Assembly: GCA_023396535.1 (NCBI GenBank)
Contig: JAEWWD010000300.1
Coordinates: forward strand, 1 to 14,928
Source: Bacillota bacterium
GTDB lineage: Bacteria; Bacillota; Clostridia; Christensenellales; CAG-138
DNA: 14,928 bases
Direction: 5' to 3'
The notes under the pieces are model-generated. The model was not told the origin of the DNA and did not search any database. It was given only the letters and a program-made list of their open reading frames with translations. Below, piece by piece: positions 13,155 through 14,928 of this stretch. The position numbers were made by a program, and so were the translations under genes. Position 1 is the first letter of the stretch, and each line of letters opens with the position of its first letter.

Positions 13155-13384
13155 GTGATCATGGAGAAGCTTCAGGAGTGCCGGCGCATGATACTGCGGA
13201 CGCAGTGGATTGATATGCAGCTGATGGCCCTGCGCAGCGCGACCCAGCGTACTGCGTCTCACGCCCATTTGCGGGGTCTGGATCCACAATTCAGGCGGCA
13301 CACCTGGAGGGATATTCGGCTATAGGGATTGAAATGGTGGAAGCGATTGCTGCGGCGGCGCGGGAACGGATCAGCAGATTATAA
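13155..13384 (+). pseudogene. Small phage-type gene with a frameshift; related to the frame at 14633
   Basis: A GTG at 13155 lies 7 bases after GGGGGAG and begins VIMEKLQECRRMILRTQWIDM. This resembles the start of the small protein at 14633 (13 of the first 22 residues identical). The frame then runs on as Arg/His-rich sequence to a stop at 13325. In another frame (open 13214-13384) the DNA encodes GSGSTIQAAHLEGY and then a helical IEMVEAIAAAARERISRL ending at TAA 13384. That is the sort of Gly/Ser linker plus C-terminal helix expected for phage DUF1492/ArpU-like regulators. The simplest reading is one roughly 75-codon gene broken by a frameshift. The family name is a guess; the homology of the two N-termini is visible. 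Confidence 0.55.
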
Positions 13385-13477
13385 TGCTGGAACCATAACA
13401 GCATAGACATTTCCCGATTGCTGCATTATGATTCTACATGCAATAACAATGTAGATCATATTGGGGAGATATCAGTA

Positions 13478-14002
13478 ATGGAATTCATAGAATTGGCGAA
13501 ACTACGTTGCACCACGCGTGGGTTTATTGATAAAGAAATTTGCGAACATGATCTAAATTATATACTGTCGGCCGGGCGAGTTGCACCAACCGCATGCAAT
13601 AAGCAACCGCAGCGCATAATCGTTGTTCGTCAATCAGAAAACCTGTTAAGAGTGCAAAAGGCATACAAGACATTCGGATCGCCGTGCGTTATGATTGTAT
13701 GCAGAGACAGGAGGAATGAACTGATAAGGCCATTTGACGGAAAATGCTCAGGTGATTTGGACATTGGCATTATCTGTGACCACATGATGCTCGCGGCTAG
13801 AGAACGCAGCATTGGAAGCGTTATGGTGGGGTTGTTCGATCCTCATATTATTTGCAGAGAGTTCTCAATCCCTGAGTATATTGAGCCGGTGGCTTTGTTG
13901 ATTTTTGGATATCCCGAAAAAGGCTTCTTGAATCCTGAGCGGCATAGTACAGATCGGAAGCCGATAGAGGAAACGGTACTATATGAAAGATATTCAGAAT
14001 GA
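13478..14002 (+). CDS. Nitroreductase family protein, probable cargo gene
   Basis: A 174-residue FMN-binding protein of the nitroreductase superfamily. The start, ELAKLRCTTRGF, has the usual R-x-x-x-R-x-F phosphate-binding region. APTACNKQPQRIIVV (about residues 37-51) is the canonical APSaxNxQPw motif, HMMLAARERSIGSVMVGLFDP (about 102-122) is the central helix and FMN loop, and LIFGYPEKG is the usual closing motif. The start at 13478 follows GGGGAGA with an 8-base spacer; the in-frame ATG at 13418 has no binding site. The gene is complete, richer in A and T than its surroundings, and followed by its own terminator, while its neighbours are broken. That suggests it was carried by the element and retained. 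It is not a close copy of the nitroreductase at 10461. The substrate is unknown. Confidence 0.9.
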   Translation: MEFIELAKLRCTTRGFIDKEICEHDLNYILSAGRVAPTACNKQPQRIIVVRQSENLLRVQKAYKTFGSPCVMIVCRDRRNELIRPFDGKCSGDLDIGIICDHMMLAARERSIGSVMVGLFDPHIICREFSIPEYIEPVALLIFGYPEKGFLNPERHSTDRKPIEETVLYERYSE

Positions 14003-14030
14003 TCCTATAAGCCAATAGGCATAATGCTGT

Positions 14031-14055
14031 GCGCTCTTCGGGGCGCTTTTCTTTT
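14031..14055 (+). terminator. Rho-independent terminator after the nitroreductase
   Basis: GCGCTC, loop TTCG, GGGCGC (14031-14046) followed by TTTTCTTTTT: a 6-bp stem capped by a stable UUCG tetraloop and a long T tract, 28 bases after the stop. A textbook terminator. Confidence 0.92.
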
Positions 14056-14292
14056 TCCCGGAGGTAAGCATGTCCCAACCGTCTGCCAAAGCATTCCACA
14101 AAAGCAAAGCGTGGCGGGCGGCACGACAGGCGGCGCTGCGGCGGGACGGGTTCTCCTACTGCCGCTGCGGCGGGCATGCGAAGAGGTTCCCCACAAGGTG
14201 GAACTGACACCCGATGACATCAACGACCCGCGCTTTGCCTTGGCGCTCTCCAACCTTGAAAGCCTGTGCCACGATTGCCACACAAAAGAAAC

Positions 14293-14331
14293 AGCCGGCG
14301 CGACGGATATCGCGGCCGGCTTTTGTTTTTT
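14293..14331 (+). terminator. Terminator-like hairpin inside the HNH remnant
   Basis: AGCCGGC-GCG (14293-14302) pairs with CGC-(G)-GCCGGCT (14311-14321, one bulged G), followed by TTTTGTTTTTT. The stem and T tract are of terminator quality although they lie within the open frame of the HNH remnant. Confidence 0.7.
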
Positions 14332-14362
14332 GACAAGAGCGGACAACCGGTTCAGCTGGCCC

Positions 14363-14391
14363 CCCCCTACCCACAAGAAACGGGTAGGGGG
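14363..14391. repeat. 10-bp inverted repeat CCCCCTACCC...GGGTAGGGGG
   Basis: Perfect arms at 14363-14372 and 14382-14391 with a 9-base loop, in the homopurine/homopyrimidine-rich tail region behind the HNH core. The strand asymmetry (C runs then G runs) is unlike the rest of the window. Confidence 0.7.
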
Positions 14392-14632
14392 TAACGGGAA
14401 CCGGGGACCCCTACGCCGGCGCACGCGAGAAATTTCCTATACGCCCCCCTCCCCCAAAGGGCTGTAAAGAATGCCAATACACCAGATTAGGGCAAGAGCG
14501 GCGCATTATAAAAGCTGTGCAAGCGAGTATCTCGTCTTGTTTCGAGCAATTATGGAGGCATTTTCGCCTAGGTTCGGGTGATATACGAACGCTTGGGCAA
14601 GGGAATGCCCGAGATGCAGGAGGTGTAAGACC

Positions 14633-14749
14633 GTGATCAAGGAAAGATTACAGGAATGCAAACGAATGGTTAAACGTACCTGCTGGATTTATATAGAGGT
14701 ATCGAGCGAGCCACCAGTGTTCTGCACAAACACATGTAGGAAGGAGTAG
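14633..14749 (+). CDS. 38-codon small protein, relative of the frame at 13155
   Basis: GTG at 14633 follows a very strong AGGAGGTG binding site with an 8-base spacer. The product begins VIKERLQECKRMVKRTCWIYIEV and ends with a Cys-containing tail (CTNTCRKE) at TAG 14749. Its N-terminal 22 residues match those of the frame at 13155 at 13 positions, including L-Q-E-C and R-T-x-W-I. Four bases separate its stop from the sigma-factor start, and its last codons supply the AAGGAG binding site of that gene, so the two are coupled. It may be a truncated copy of a longer phage or element protein, with the remaining part kept because it leads the sigma-factor cistron. Function unknown. Confidence 0.6.
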   Translation: MIKERLQECKRMVKRTCWIYIEVSSEPPVFCTNTCRKE

Positions 14750-14753
14750 GACC

Positions 14754-14928
14754 ATGACCAATGAGGAGATTGTGGGGCGTATCCAGCAGGGCGAGGCTGG
14801 CCTTATGGATAGACTGCTGGAACAGAACCGGGGCTTCATATACAAAGTTGCCAAGCGATACCTGCCTACAGCCATTCGGAACAGAGGCATGGATTTAGAG
14901 GACCTGGCGCAAGCAGCTTGCATTGGTA
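14754..14928 (+). CDS. Sigma-70 family RNA polymerase sigma factor, N-terminal part (runs off window)
   Basis: The ATG at 14754 follows AAGGAGTAGGACC. The 58 visible codons read MTNEEIVGRIQQGEAGLMDR, then LLEQNRGFIYKVAKRY, then MDLEDLAQAACIG. This is region 2 of a sigma-70-like factor: the N-R-G-F-I-x-x-V-A-x-x-Y helix and the D-L-E-D-L-x-Q core-binding motif (region 2.2). Such short sigma factors are common in clostridial conjugative transposons and phages, where they drive element genes. Region 4 lies outside the window, so completeness is unknown. It is coupled to the small frame before it. Confidence 0.8.
   Translation, partial: MTNEEIVGRIQQGEAGLMDRLLEQNRGFIYKVAKRYLPTAIRNRGMDLEDLAQAACIG

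Larger units (their letters stand above)
14070..14467 (+). pseudogene. HNH endonuclease, frameshifted
   Basis: The ATG at 14070 follows GGAGG and begins SQPSAKAFHKSKAWRAARQA, then YCRCGG, the start of a small phage HNH endonuclease with its first cysteine pair. The frame then hits TGA near 14207. The family resemblance continues in another frame: CEEVPHKVELTPDDINDP, FALALSNLESLCHDCHTKE, matching the phage HNH consensus E-V-H-H-x-x-x-LTP-x-x-INDP and NLE-x-LC-x-x-CH. The frame switch lies at about 14150-14175. The first histidine of the H-H pair is a proline, so the active site is also damaged. The second frame runs on with a Pro/Gly/Arg-rich tail to TAA 14467. Such HNH genes usually lie beside the terminase genes of tailed phages; none follows here. 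Confidence 0.7.

Noticed and set aside
13029..13301. A 90-codon minus-strand frame
   Set aside because: It is antisense to the small phage-type gene, whose start and homology to the 14633 frame are clear, and it lacks a binding site.
14401..14408. A possible second attachment site (CCGGGGAC, as in the tRNA-Arg 3' end)
   Set aside because: Only 8 bases match and the TTCGAATCC and CCA parts are absent. Attachment duplications of this type are usually longer.
14471..14581. A 36-codon frame starting MPIHQIRARAAHYKS after the HNH remnant
   Set aside because: It occupies the place of a terminase small subunit, but the sequence does not resemble one and the ribosome binding site is poor. Not enough to call a gene.

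Overview
The window looks like a chromosome segment from a moderately GC-rich member of the Clostridia (Firmicutes). Pointers are strong purine-rich ribosome binding sites (AGGAGG type), consensus sigma-A style promoters, a DUF1576 membrane protein, a small XRE regulator paired with a DUF6773-like membrane protein, a PspC-domain protein, a clostridial/archaeal-type 8-oxoguanine glycosylase and a BacA-type UppP. The genus cannot be fixed from the sequence alone.

Layout. 1-1039 (+): the 3' part of a PHP-domain hydrolase, then a DJ-1/PfpI-family protein. 1015-4133 (-): a class I SAM methyltransferase translationally coupled to a two-domain VOC (PhnB-like) protein, preceded by a DUF1576 membrane protein whose real start may be an AUA codon. 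4134-4669 has no recognisable gene. 4670-5285 (+): promoter, palindrome, XRE repressor and small membrane protein in one operon. 5404-5583 (-): a PspC-domain peptide. 5584-6147 has no convincing gene but is full of inverted repeats and holds a possible structured RNA. 6148-9102 (-): a 984-residue protein joining a GT4 glycosyltransferase to a serine beta-lactamase-like hydrolase. 9262-12119 (+): an 8-oxoguanine glycosylase behind a leader with three stacked hairpins, a Frm2-like nitroreductase, and UppP behind a promoter and a terminator-like hairpin.

12143-14928: a tRNA-Arg(CCT) with its own promoter and terminator, followed by what I read as a decayed integrated phage or conjugative element using this tRNA as its attachment site. 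The C-terminal end of a tyrosine recombinase points back at the tRNA and abuts the C-terminal end of a DnaD-like replication protein. Next come a frameshifted small phage-type gene, an AT-richer nitroreductase with its own terminator, a frameshifted HNH endonuclease, a 38-codon relative of the first small gene, and a sigma-70-family factor running off the window.

How the genes fit together: the left and centre are ordinary housekeeping and accessory genes (DNA repair of oxidised guanine, redox enzymes, undecaprenyl phosphate recycling, probable glycolipid synthesis). The right 2.7 kb is a mosaic remnant in which most element genes are truncated or frameshifted, while the nitroreductase cargo and the sigma-factor cistron look intact. 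The points most worth a second look are the glycosyltransferase-serine hydrolase fusion, the collapsed element at the tRNA, the pair of small homologous frames in that element, the possible AUA start, and the structured block at 5706-5880.
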